14,534 nt of DNA from Halobacteriales archaeon. Lineage in GTDB: Archaea; Halobacteriota; Halobacteria; Halobacteriales; Hikarchaeaceae. The stretch lies in contig JAPYRM010000010.1 in NCBI GenBank assembly GCA_029941175.1, forward strand, positions 1-14,534, given 5' to 3'. Below the pieces are notes generated by a model. The model was given only the letters and a program-made list of their open reading frames with translations, searched no databases and had not been told where the DNA came from. A program made the translations under genes and the position numbers. This document shows, in pieces, positions 1 to 6,631 of the stretch (position 1 is its first letter; every line of letters starts with the position of its first letter).

Positions 1-2
1 TG

Positions 3-332
3 CTAAATGAAATAGAAAAGAAAATTATGGATAAAATAGAAGCAGAGAAAGCAGGTTTTGACGTAGCTATAGGCAAAGTCCCTTATGGAAGTCTCGGCAG
101 AGCATATTTGACAAATGAACCCTCCGGATTCGTTCGAATTGTTTCCGATATATCTACTGGATCTATTATTGGGGGTCAAATAGTGGGCCCTTCCGCATCT
201 GAGCTCATAGCCGAAGTCGGACTTGCAATTCAATCAGGAATTAATACCCATGATTTAGCAGAAACAATTCATTCTCATCCCACCTTCTCCGAGTTAATAC
301 CCATGGCTGCTAGAATTGCATCTGCCCATTAG
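3..332 (+). CDS. lpdA: Dihydrolipoamide dehydrogenase-like flavoprotein, C-terminal part (5' cut by window)
   Basis: The frame is open from base 3 to the stop at 330-332, so the gene enters from the left; the ATG at 27 is internal. The 109 visible residues match the C-terminal dimerisation domain of the pyridine nucleotide-disulfide oxidoreductase family, best as the E3 subunit of 2-oxoacid dehydrogenase complexes, which re-oxidises dihydrolipoamide with FAD and NAD+. Seen directly: Gly-Arg-Ala after a short beta strand, QIVGPSASELI, and HSHPTFSE, whose second His and Glu correspond to the family's catalytic His-Glu pair supplied to the other monomer. The segment before AGFD, normally PEIA-S/T-VG, reads NEIEKKI here; length is preserved but the conserved Val-Gly is missing, and the DNA there is very AT-rich. 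Mercuric reductase or a related flavoprotein cannot be excluded without the N-terminal half. Confidence 0.82.
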   Translation, partial: LNEIEKKIMDKIEAEKAGFDVAIGKVPYGSLGRAYLTNEPSGFVRIVSDISTGSIIGGQIVGPSASELIAEVGLAIQSGINTHDLAETIHSHPTFSELIPMAARIASAH

Positions 333-363
333 CGAATTGTATTCTATGACTTCTAACGACGAC

Positions 364-370
364 CTTTTTA
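364..370 (+). promoter_or_regulatory. TATA-like box for pheA
   Basis: CTTTTTA lies 26-32 bases before the pheA ATG, in the 63-base gap after the lipoamide dehydrogenase stop. That spacing fits an archaeal TATA box driving a leaderless or nearly leaderless transcript. The T-run could also help end the upstream transcript. Confidence 0.45.
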
Positions 371-395
371 CCCTTAATGAAGTAGCCTGTGGAAG

Positions 396-1202
396 ATGAG
401 CATACTTACGTTAGGACCTGCTGGAACATATTCCCATAGAGTTTCTCTATCTTTTTCCGACGACATAGAATTCAGAAATTCGGTCACTGCTATTGTAAAA
501 GATGTCTCGAATGGCACCTTCGATAAAGGTATCATACCCGTTGAGAACAGCATCGAAGGATCTGTCACGGAGAGCCTCTCTTCTCTAGTAGCCTACGAAG
601 TTGCTGTGCTTGAGGAAGTAGTCGCACCAATAAAACACGCTCTTTTAGCACAATCCCCCACTTTCGATACCATCACAAGTCATCCCCAAGCGCTAGCTCA
701 ATGCCGTAACTTCATCACTTCAAACTACCCCGCTCTAAAACTTGAACCGGCGACTAGTACTGCAAGTGGCATCGATAGGGCAACCGAAGATGCTTCCATT
801 GCAGCGATTGGACACCCTGAGAGCTCAAATGAGAAACTAAAAATTCTGGCTAAAAATATCCAAGATCAATCCTCCAATTCTACTAGATTTTTCGCCATAG
901 CACCTCCCCAAAAACGCCAAATATCTGGGAAAAAAACCTCTGTTATCATCTATCCTCGAAGCGATTATTCTGGTTTATTACTCCAAATTCTTCAAACCTT
1001 CGCTGATCAAGATATCAATCTAACCCGAATAGAATCCCGTCCTAGTGGAAATAAACTTGGAGATTACTTGTTTCATATAGACTTCGAATCAAGTTCCGAT
1101 GAAAGTAGGACTTCTGAAGTATTTTCAAATCTTCAAAATATAGTGAGTAAAAATGGATGGGTTAGATCTCTTGGTTCCTATAACGTAACTCACCTTTCAT
1201 AA
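396..1202 (+). CDS. pheA: Prephenate dehydratase with ACT domain
   Basis: The enzyme converts prephenate to phenylpyruvate, the committed step to phenylalanine, in the cytoplasm. At 268 residues it is the usual monofunctional dehydratase, with no chorismate mutase domain. Residues 1-170 form the catalytic PDT domain: the N-terminal LGPAGTYSH (6-14), ENSIEGSV (50-57) and the Thr-Arg-Phe signature (163-165). Residues about 180-268 form the ACT regulatory domain with the ESRP motif (213-216) that takes part in phenylalanine binding; the partner GAL motif reads SGLL (192-195), so feedback inhibition is likely but not certain. The ATG start puts the conserved LGPAGTYSH in the usual place, and a TATA-like box lies 26-32 bases upstream. 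The sequence is strongly haloarchaeal in character. A hairpin followed by five T overlaps the stop codon. Confidence 0.96.
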   Translation: MSILTLGPAGTYSHRVSLSFSDDIEFRNSVTAIVKDVSNGTFDKGIIPVENSIEGSVTESLSSLVAYEVAVLEEVVAPIKHALLAQSPTFDTITSHPQALAQCRNFITSNYPALKLEPATSTASGIDRATEDASIAAIGHPESSNEKLKILAKNIQDQSSNSTRFFAIAPPQKRQISGKKTSVIIYPRSDYSGLLLQILQTFADQDINLTRIESRPSGNKLGDYLFHIDFESSSDESRTSEVFSNLQNIVSKNGWVRSLGSYNVTHLS

Positions 1203-1239
1203 CAATTTTATACAAAATCTCAATTGGAAAGGTGTTTTT
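1191..1239 (+). terminator. Stem-loop with T5 tail at the end of pheA
   Basis: CACCTTTC (1191-1198) and GAAAGGTG (1227-1234) are perfect inverted repeats, and an inner pair CAATT (1203-1207) / AATTG (1222-1226) continues the stem past a four-base bulge. TTTTT follows at 1235-1239. The first arm covers the last codons of pheA. The arrangement resembles an intrinsic terminator. Archaeal termination mainly needs the U-tract, so the stem may instead act in RNA processing or stability. A TATA-like ATTTTATA (1205-1212) in the loop could also serve bcp. Confidence 0.5.
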
Positions 1240-1262
1240 GTCACTAAGTTCAATTCTTTTCT

Positions 1263-1706
1263 ATGACTCTCAATGTCGGAGATCAACTATCTGAAGTAAG
1301 TGCACTGAATCAACAAGGCGAAACAATGACCCTTTCTTTCAACGGACCCACTGTTGTATATTTTTACCCCCGGGACGACACCCCTGGGTGCACCACCGAG
1401 GCAGTTCAATTCAACGAATCACTCTCTCAATACGAAGCAATAGGCGCTGAAGTATATGGGGTATCTATGGATTCTGTGGATTCTCATTCTTCATTTTGCA
1501 ACAAGTATGACTTAGAATTAAATCTCCTAGCCGACCCAGAGGGAATCGTAGCCACTCACTTTGGTTTTGATATCGGAGATGGTAAACCAGCACGAACCAC
1601 TTTTATAATTTCTAATGGTTCCATTCAGGCAGTCTACAACAATGTCAAACCAGATGGCCATTCCGACGTCGTTCTGTCTAAACTCAATGAAATATTAGAA
1701 GACTAA
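1263..1706 (+). CDS. bcp: Bcp/PrxQ-type thiol peroxidase
   Basis: A 147-residue peroxiredoxin of the Bcp (bacterioferritin comigratory protein, PrxQ) group, which reduces hydrogen peroxide and organic hydroperoxides using a cysteine thiol recycled by thioredoxin-like donors in the cytoplasm. The signature FYPRDDTPGCTTEA is visible, with the peroxidatic Cys at residue 43. The partner Cys that many PrxQ proteins carry five residues later is Val48 here. The only other cysteine is C79 in HSSFCNKYDL, so the enzyme works either as a 1-Cys type or through a C43-C79 disulfide. The thioredoxin-fold strands and the late TTFIIS strand are present, and the length is normal. It lies 60 bases after pheA, with a TATA-like sequence at 1205-1212. 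It has no obvious functional tie to either neighbour and is probably a general antioxidant. Confidence 0.95.
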   Translation: MTLNVGDQLSEVSALNQQGETMTLSFNGPTVVYFYPRDDTPGCTTEAVQFNESLSQYEAIGAEVYGVSMDSVDSHSSFCNKYDLELNLLADPEGIVATHFGFDIGDGKPARTTFIISNGSIQAVYNNVKPDGHSDVVLSKLNEILED

Positions 1707-1761
1707 TTTCACATTTTCCCACTTTTAACGTCTCACATCCTCTCAAGACAATTTTCGAGTT

Positions 1762-1769
1762 CTTTTAAC
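1762..1769 (+). promoter_or_regulatory. TATA-like box for leuS
   Basis: CTTTTAAC lies 24-31 bases before the leuS ATG in the 86-base gap after bcp. The placement fits a leaderless archaeal transcript, and no ribosome binding site is visible before the ATG. Confidence 0.45.
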
Positions 1770-1792
1770 TCTAGGATATAAAACAATGTACT

Positions 1793-4624
1793 ATGGAATA
1801 CCAACCCTCCTCCATTGAGAACAAGTGGAAGGATAGGTGGATGTCAAATGGGACTTATGAGGCAAACCCTAGTGATAATGAATCCACATTCATCACTGTT
1901 GCATACCCCTACCCCAGTGGCGGAATGCACATTGGGCACGCACGAACTTATGCAGTGCCTGATGTCTATGCAAGATACCGTAGACTCTGTGGAGAGTCTG
2001 TTCTTTTTCCAATGGCTTGGCATGTTACTGGAACTCCAATAGTTGGGGCCGTAGAACGTCTAAAAAAGAACGAACCTGAACAACTATCGGTACTTCAAGA
2101 TATTTTCGGCGTCTCTGATGAAGAATTAGATGAACTCAAAACACCAATGGGGTTCGCACACCATTTTATAGACAAACATTATCGAATAGGCATGAAAAAC
2201 CTTGGTCTCAGTATAGATTGGAGGCGCGAATTCACAACCAACGACGAACGCTATTCAAAATTTATTACTTGGCAATACAATACCCTCCACGAACGTGGAT
2301 TACTCGAAAAAGGATTGCACCCCGTTAAATTCTGCACGAATGAAAAGAATCCCGTAACTACTCATGATATTCTCCGTGGAGAGGATGCAGAGTTTCAAGA
2401 GTACACCTTAATCAAATTTAAATGGGGCGATTTTATAATTCCTATGGCCACTCTGAGGCCCGAAACGATACGAGGAGTAACCAATGCTTTTGTCAATCCA
2501 AACTCCATTTATGTCGAAGCAATTGTCGATGGAGAACGCTGGATTATCTCTAAAGAAGCTGCTGGTAAGTTTTCTCTCCAAGCAAGAACTATCACTATTG
2601 AACGGGAAATACCTACAGAGACATTAATTGGTGAATTTATACAAAATCCAATCACTGAAGAATCTGTTATTATTCTGCCAGCCACATTCGTTAAATCCGA
2701 CAACGCAACCGGGGTTGTGATGTCTGTCCCGGCACATAGTCCTGATGATTGGCTTGCCCTCTCTGAAGCAAAACAAAATATAGATCAACTATCCGCTTAT
2801 GGGATTGAATCCGCATCACTAGATGCCATCGTTCCCATTTCTATTTTAACCGTAGAAGGGTACGGCGAATTCCCCGCAAAAGATATAGTCGAATCTTTTG
2901 GAATAACCACTTCAAGTGATCCCTTGCTCAAACAAGTAACCCACGAATTATACAACAAAGAATTCCGATCAGGCATCCTTCGAGAGTTTTATGGTGTCTA
3001 TTCTGGTGAAACAGTAGAAAAAGTACGAGACCAAATCAAACAAGAATACCTAGAACTCAATCTGTTCGATACTATGTACGAATTCACAGAAGATGTAGTC
3101 TGCCGATGCGGAGGGACTGTAGAAGTAGCAACCCAAGAAACATGGTTCCTCCGATACAACGATAATTCCTGGAGACAAAAAGCATTAAACATAGTTGATC
3201 AATTAGATGGAATTCCTCAAAATACCAAAAACGAATATTATCGAACGATTGATTGGCTAAAAGAGTGGCCTTGCATTCGGAACTATGGTCTAGGGACACG
3301 TTTACCTTGGGATCCTGATTACGTCATTGAACCACTTTCCGATTCCACTTTGTATATGGCCTATTACACCATCTCTCATCATCTTAATTCTATTCCCATA
3401 GATGATTTGACCCACGAATTTTTCGACGCTTTGTTTTTCGGACCCACCACAGTAGATTCCCCCGACCCCCGCGCACTTGAACTTAGGAAAGAATGGGAAT
3501 ATTGGTATCCTATTAATTACAGATGCTCTGCAAACGATCTAATTAGTAACCACCTAACTTTCTTTTTATACCATCACGCTGAGTTTTTCGATAAAGCCCA
3601 TTGGCCAAAAGGAATAATGGTGATGGGAATGGGTTTACTGGAAGGCGAAAAAATGTCTTCTTCTAAAGGCCACGTAGTTCTAGTCGAAGAAGCAATTAAT
3701 AAATACGGATCTGATACTGTTAGATTCTTTTTACTGAGTTCCGCCGAACCTTGGCAGGATTATGACTGGAGATCCGATCAAGTAGACGTAATTAGAACCC
3801 AACTATTCCGTTTCTGGAATCGTTCTTTTGATATAATATCCCTTCCTGAGGGTGACCCAAATTTGAGCAATCTCGACAAATGGTTATTATCAAAACTTAA
3901 TCAAATAATTGAAAAAACTACGTCTTCCCTAGATCGTTTCGAAACAAGAACAGCTAGCCAATCCATCTTCTATGAGTTGGAAGAATATCTAAAGTGGCAC
4001 CATCGGAGGAGTACTCTCACAAAATCCAACTGGGCACTACGAGAAGTGTTACGAACCCGTCTTATCATGCTCTCCCCATTCATGCCTTTCTTATCAAATG
4101 AATTACATGAACTTCTAACAGGGAAACCTGTAGACAATACCAATTGGCCCTCCCCCGCCCCAGAATTCAATGCCCCTTTGATAGAACTCGAAGAAGATCT
4201 AATACGTGCTCTTCTTTCAGATATACACGAAGTTAAAAATGTAATCAACAAAGACCCAACCTTGATTAGTATTTACACACCAGCTCCCTGGAAATACCAG
4301 GTACTAGAAACTCTTATTAATTCCAATTTGGACTTGGGAATGTCTATGGGCATCTTAATGCAAAATGAAAATCTACGGGCATTTGGAAACGAGATCAAGA
4401 GATTTTCAACCACGCTACTAACGTATCTCCGACAACAGTCTCCAGAAAGATTACCTTTATTAAAATTGGTCAACGAATTCGACCTTTATTCTTCTGCCAA
4501 AGATTTTTTCGAAAAAGAACTAGGCGTGGAAATAGAACTATGCCTTGAAGATGAAAATTCCGTGGACCCCTCTGGAAAAGCGTCCCAATCTCTTCCTTTC
4601 AGACCTGGAATCTATATGGAATAA
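1793..4624 (+). CDS. leuS: Leucyl-tRNA synthetase, archaeal type
   Basis: Class Ia aminoacyl-tRNA synthetase that charges tRNA-Leu with leucine at the cost of ATP in the cytoplasm. At 943 residues it has the archaeal/eukaryotic length. The HIGH motif is at residues 46-49 within YPYPSGGMHIGH. The inserted CP1 editing domain, which hydrolyses mischarged tRNA, begins near residue 200 and contains the Thr-rich TLRPET motif at 220-225 and a later VPAHSPDDW. The KMSKS motif reads KMSSS at 620-624, followed by KG. The anticodon-binding helical domain follows from about residue 690, then the archaeal C-terminal extension. The N-terminal third, including FTTNDERYSKFITWQY, is very close to haloarchaeal LeuRS as I remember it. 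The ATG at 1793 matches the family N-terminus (MEYQP...W..RW). An ATG seven bases earlier is out of frame. Confidence 0.98.
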   Translation: MEYQPSSIENKWKDRWMSNGTYEANPSDNESTFITVAYPYPSGGMHIGHARTYAVPDVYARYRRLCGESVLFPMAWHVTGTPIVGAVERLKKNEPEQLSVLQDIFGVSDEELDELKTPMGFAHHFIDKHYRIGMKNLGLSIDWRREFTTNDERYSKFITWQYNTLHERGLLEKGLHPVKFCTNEKNPVTTHDILRGEDAEFQEYTLIKFKWGDFIIPMATLRPETIRGVTNAFVNPNSIYVEAIVDGERWIISKEAAGKFSLQARTITIEREIPTETLIGEFIQNPITEESVIILPATFVKSDNATGVVMSVPAHSPDDWLALSEAKQNIDQLSAYGIESASLDAIVPISILTVEGYGEFPAKDIVESFGITTSSDPLLKQVTHELYNKEFRSGILREFYGVYSGETVEKVRDQIKQEYLELNLFDTMYEFTEDVVCRCGGTVEVATQETWFLRYNDNSWRQKALNIVDQLDGIPQNTKNEYYRTIDWLKEWPCIRNYGLGTRLPWDPDYVIEPLSDSTLYMAYYTISHHLNSIPIDDLTHEFFDALFFGPTTVDSPDPRALELRKEWEYWYPINYRCSANDLISNHLTFFLYHHAEFFDKAHWPKGIMVMGMGLLEGEKMSSSKGHVVLVEEAINKYGSDTVRFFLLSSAEPWQDYDWRSDQVDVIRTQLFRFWNRSFDIISLPEGDPNLSNLDKWLLSKLNQIIEKTTSSLDRFETRTASQSIFYELEEYLKWHHRRSTLTKSNWALREVLRTRLIMLSPFMPFLSNELHELLTGKPVDNTNWPSPAPEFNAPLIELEEDLIRALLSDIHEVKNVINKDPTLISIYTPAPWKYQVLETLINSNLDLGMSMGILMQNENLRAFGNEIKRFSTTLLTYLRQQSPERLPLLKLVNEFDLYSSAKDFFEKELGVEIELCLEDENSVDPSGKASQSLPFRPGIYME

Positions 4625-4666
4625 CATCAACACTTACCAAATCTCTCTGTGTTCACAAATTCAAAC

Positions 4667-4674
4667 GTTTATTT
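4667..4674 (+). promoter_or_regulatory. TATA-like box for the small membrane protein gene
   Basis: GTTTATTT lies 24-31 bases before the ATG at 4698 in the 73-base gap after leuS. The spacing supports both a separate promoter and the choice of 4698 as the start. Confidence 0.4.
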
Positions 4675-4697
4675 CCCCCCTCACATATACTTTCTAT

Positions 4698-4907
4698 ATG
4701 GATTCCCCTGACACACAACCAAACAAACTTCTCAGAACGGTAACTGCCCCCTATCTGAGTCGATCAGATAGCGAAATGAATATATTATCAATATTATACG
4801 GCCTCGGATTAATTTTAATTCTGATTCCACTTCTTCCTTTCATCATAATTCTCTGGTCCTTATCCTTCCTACGTACCACAACTCAGCGTATGTTTGGTAT
4901 CAAATAA
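4698..4907 (+). CDS. Small membrane protein of unknown function (69 aa)
   Basis: A short hydrophilic N-terminus (residues 1-26, with LLRTVTAPY) is followed by a long hydrophobic stretch from about residue 27 to 57, either one long helix or a hairpin broken by the Pro-Leu-Leu-Pro in its middle, and a short basic tail. No catalytic motif is visible. The open frame continues upstream to 4545, but that part overlaps the end of leuS in another frame. The ATG at 4698 has a TATA-like box at the expected distance and removes the overlap, so I prefer it. The composition is that of a real membrane protein, and haloarchaea, from memory, carry similar short proteins with an LRTVTP-like start; I cannot name the family with certainty. 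T-rich tracts follow the stop. Function unknown; it could be an accessory subunit or a membrane stress protein. Confidence 0.72.
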   Translation: MDSPDTQPNKLLRTVTAPYLSRSDSEMNILSILYGLGLILILIPLLPFIIILWSLSFLRTTTQRMFGIK

Positions 4908-4923
4908 ATCTATTAATTATATC

Positions 4924-4950
4924 TTTTTCTGTCTTTTCTGCTTTATTTTT
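4924..4950 (+). terminator. T-rich terminator after the small membrane protein gene
   Basis: Three T-runs (4924-4928, 4934-4937, 4946-4950) separated by short pyrimidine-rich spacers start 17 bases after the stop codon. No stable stem precedes them. Consecutive U-tracts of this kind are the usual archaeal termination signal. Confidence 0.55.
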
Positions 4951-5001
4951 ACTACTAATCATATTTATATTTAATCATTATAATTACTAACAAAGTGCCT
5001 G

Positions 5002-5058
5002 CAAATGTCCATTTGTACCTCTATAGTCTGACGTTTTAAGACATTTGACGATATAAAT
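5002..5058 (+). promoter_or_regulatory. Candidate regulated promoter of the purine permease gene with inverted repeats
   Basis: CAAATGTC (5002-5009) is the exact reverse complement of GACATTTG (5040-5047), and its first six bases also pair with CATTTG at 5010-5015, giving a compact palindrome with a two-base spacer. A strong TATA-like ATATAAAT (5051-5058) begins three bases after the last repeat, and would place the transcription start near 5076-5082, about 40 bases before the ATG. A second, weaker TATA-like ACTTAAG (5085-5091) would give a leaderless message. Repeats directly upstream of a TATA box are a typical place for an archaeal regulator. A purine-responsive regulator is a guess from the gene downstream. 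Confidence 0.4.
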
Positions 5059-5117
5059 TACGTTTATTAGCGACAATCTGAAATACTTAAGGCCTTTCCG
5101 AAAGTGTCTTTTAATGT

Positions 5118-6506
5118 ATGAGTGTTGCAGACTCTCTCGCCAATTATTTTTCAAAAAGATTTGGCTTTAAAAAAGCAAAGACAGATTTAAGAACGGAGAT
5201 CATTGCTGGAATTACCACATTCCTTACAATGTCTTACATTGTCATCCTTAATCCCGCAATTTTAGGGGCGGCAATTCAAATAGATGGGTACAGTCCAGCC
5301 CAAGTCACTCAAATGCTCGCCATTGTGACTTTACTTTCTGCCGCAATAGCAAGTTTAGTAATGGCATTCTATGCCAACCGTCCATTCGGATTGGCACCTG
5401 GATTAGGACTGAACGCGTTCTTCGCGTTTACTGTGGTCCTAGGAATGGGAATTGCTTGGGAAACCGCTCTTGCCGCCGTTGTGGTTGAAGGAATTATATT
5501 CATCATCATAACCAAAGCAGGCTGGAGAGACGCAATTATCTCAGCAATCCCAAAACCTGTGAAGTTCTCCGTTGGTGCCGGTATCGGGCTTTTCTTAGCC
5601 ATTATAGGGCTCAAAGAAATGCAAGTTATCACAGCCAACTCCGCAACTTTTGTATCACTTAATCCAAACCTTGCAGGAGACCCAATAGCACTATTGTCGC
5701 TCTTAGGTCTGCTAATAACATTTGTGCTCTATGCTCGAGGTGTGAAAGGATCCATTGTTATTGGTATCCTAGCAACCTCCGTACTCGCATATGCACTCGC
5801 CGCTACTGGAATGGGCGCAGAAGCACTTCATATTCCTGAAGTCGCCGCTGCATCCTACAACATCACACCACTCGTTGGTGCGTTCGTTGGTGGTCTTTCT
5901 GGAGCTACTTCCCTCTCCTTTGCGTTAATCGTTTTCACGTTTTTCTTCGTGGATTTCTTCGATACCGCAGGAACTCTTATTGGAACTTCTCACCAAGCAG
6001 GATTCCTAGACAAGAACGGGGACTTACCCGAGATAGAAAAACCACTCATGGCAGACGCAATTGGTACAACCATTGGTGGTATCCTTGGAACCTCCACTGT
6101 CACTACTTACATTGAATCTGCCACCGGTATTGAAGAAGGTGGACGAACTGGAATGGTTGCACTCGTAGTTGGTGTTCTATTCCTAGCATCCATCGTTGTG
6201 GTGCCTCTCGCAGCCGCAGTACCACTCTATGCTTCTCACGTTGCACTCGTTCTCGTAGCCCTAATAATGCTACGTGGAATATCTGATATAGATTGGAAAG
6301 ACGTCACAAATACTATCCCAGCCGGGCTTACTATTTTAATGATGCCTCTCACATTCTCTATCGCCTATGGTATCGCAGCAGGACTTATCTCCTACCCCAT
6401 AGTCAAAGCAGCAAAAGAAGGCAGCATCAGCGCCGCAACCCCTGCACAATGGGGCCTTGCAATCGCCTTTGTGATCTACATCTTTGTAACCACGGGCGGA
6501 TTGTAA
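5118..6506 (+). CDS. NCS2/AzgA-type purine permease
   Basis: A 462-residue integral membrane transporter of the AzgA branch of the nucleobase/cation symporter-2 family. Known members import adenine, guanine or hypoxanthine with protons. Seen directly: the N-terminal RTEIIAGITTFLTMSYI, the conserved PGLGLNAFFAFTVVLGMG around residues 94-111, VDFFDTAGTLIG (278-289) with the substrate-binding acidic residue region, and GTSTVTTYIESATGI (324-338) followed by EEGGRTG. Most of the chain is hydrophobic, in keeping with the family's twelve to fourteen membrane segments. The exact substrate cannot be read from the sequence; hypoxanthine/guanine or adenine are the likely candidates. It stands alone between intergenic regions with signs of regulation: inverted repeats upstream and a long hairpin downstream. 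The ATG at 5118 gives the usual N-terminus; an ATG four bases earlier is out of frame. Confidence 0.95.
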   Translation: MSVADSLANYFSKRFGFKKAKTDLRTEIIAGITTFLTMSYIVILNPAILGAAIQIDGYSPAQVTQMLAIVTLLSAAIASLVMAFYANRPFGLAPGLGLNAFFAFTVVLGMGIAWETALAAVVVEGIIFIIITKAGWRDAIISAIPKPVKFSVGAGIGLFLAIIGLKEMQVITANSATFVSLNPNLAGDPIALLSLLGLLITFVLYARGVKGSIVIGILATSVLAYALAATGMGAEALHIPEVAAASYNITPLVGAFVGGLSGATSLSFALIVFTFFFVDFFDTAGTLIGTSHQAGFLDKNGDLPEIEKPLMADAIGTTIGGILGTSTVTTYIESATGIEEGGRTGMVALVVGVLFLASIVVVPLAAAVPLYASHVALVLVALIMLRGISDIDWKDVTNTIPAGLTILMMPLTFSIAYGIAAGLISYPIVKAAKEGSISAATPAQWGLAIAFVIYIFVTTGGL

Positions 6507-6548
6507 AGCCAATTCAATAGAATAATATTCTAGTTCTAAACAAAACTT

Positions 6549-6606
6549 AGGACGAAAAAAATAATCTTCCTTTCTTCTAAAACAAGAAAGGTAAGATATT
6601 CGTCCT
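6549..6606. other. Long imperfect hairpin between the purine permease and arylsulfotransferase-like genes
   Basis: The outer arms AGGACGA (6549-6555) and TCGTCCT (6600-6606) are perfect inverted repeats, extended by A6556-T6599. The inner arms ATCTT/AAGAT (6564-6568 / 6593-6597) and CCTTTCTT/AAGAAAGG (6569-6576 / 6584-6591) are perfect apart from a single T bulge, with a seven-base loop (6577-6583). An A-rich internal loop (6557-6563) faces one base. In all about 21 base pairs form. It starts 42 bases after the permease stop and ends 25 bases before the next ATG. It may be a terminator or RNA-processing element (a T5 run follows at 6615-6619), a small RNA, or a DNA element. Confidence 0.5.
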
Positions 6607-6631
6607 TTGCATTCTTTTTATCTGACATTGT

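Noticed and set aside
4545..4697. Upstream extension of the small membrane protein frame
   Set aside because: It overlaps the end of leuS in another frame and lacks a promoter; the ATG at 4698 has a TATA-like box at the right distance.
1192..6591. Shared CCTTTC / GAAAGG cores in the hairpins at 1191-1234 and 6569-6591, with a similar CTTTC/GAAAG at 5094-5104
   Set aside because: The shared core is only five to six bases, the flanks and loop sizes differ, and such short purine/pyrimidine strings are expected by chance.
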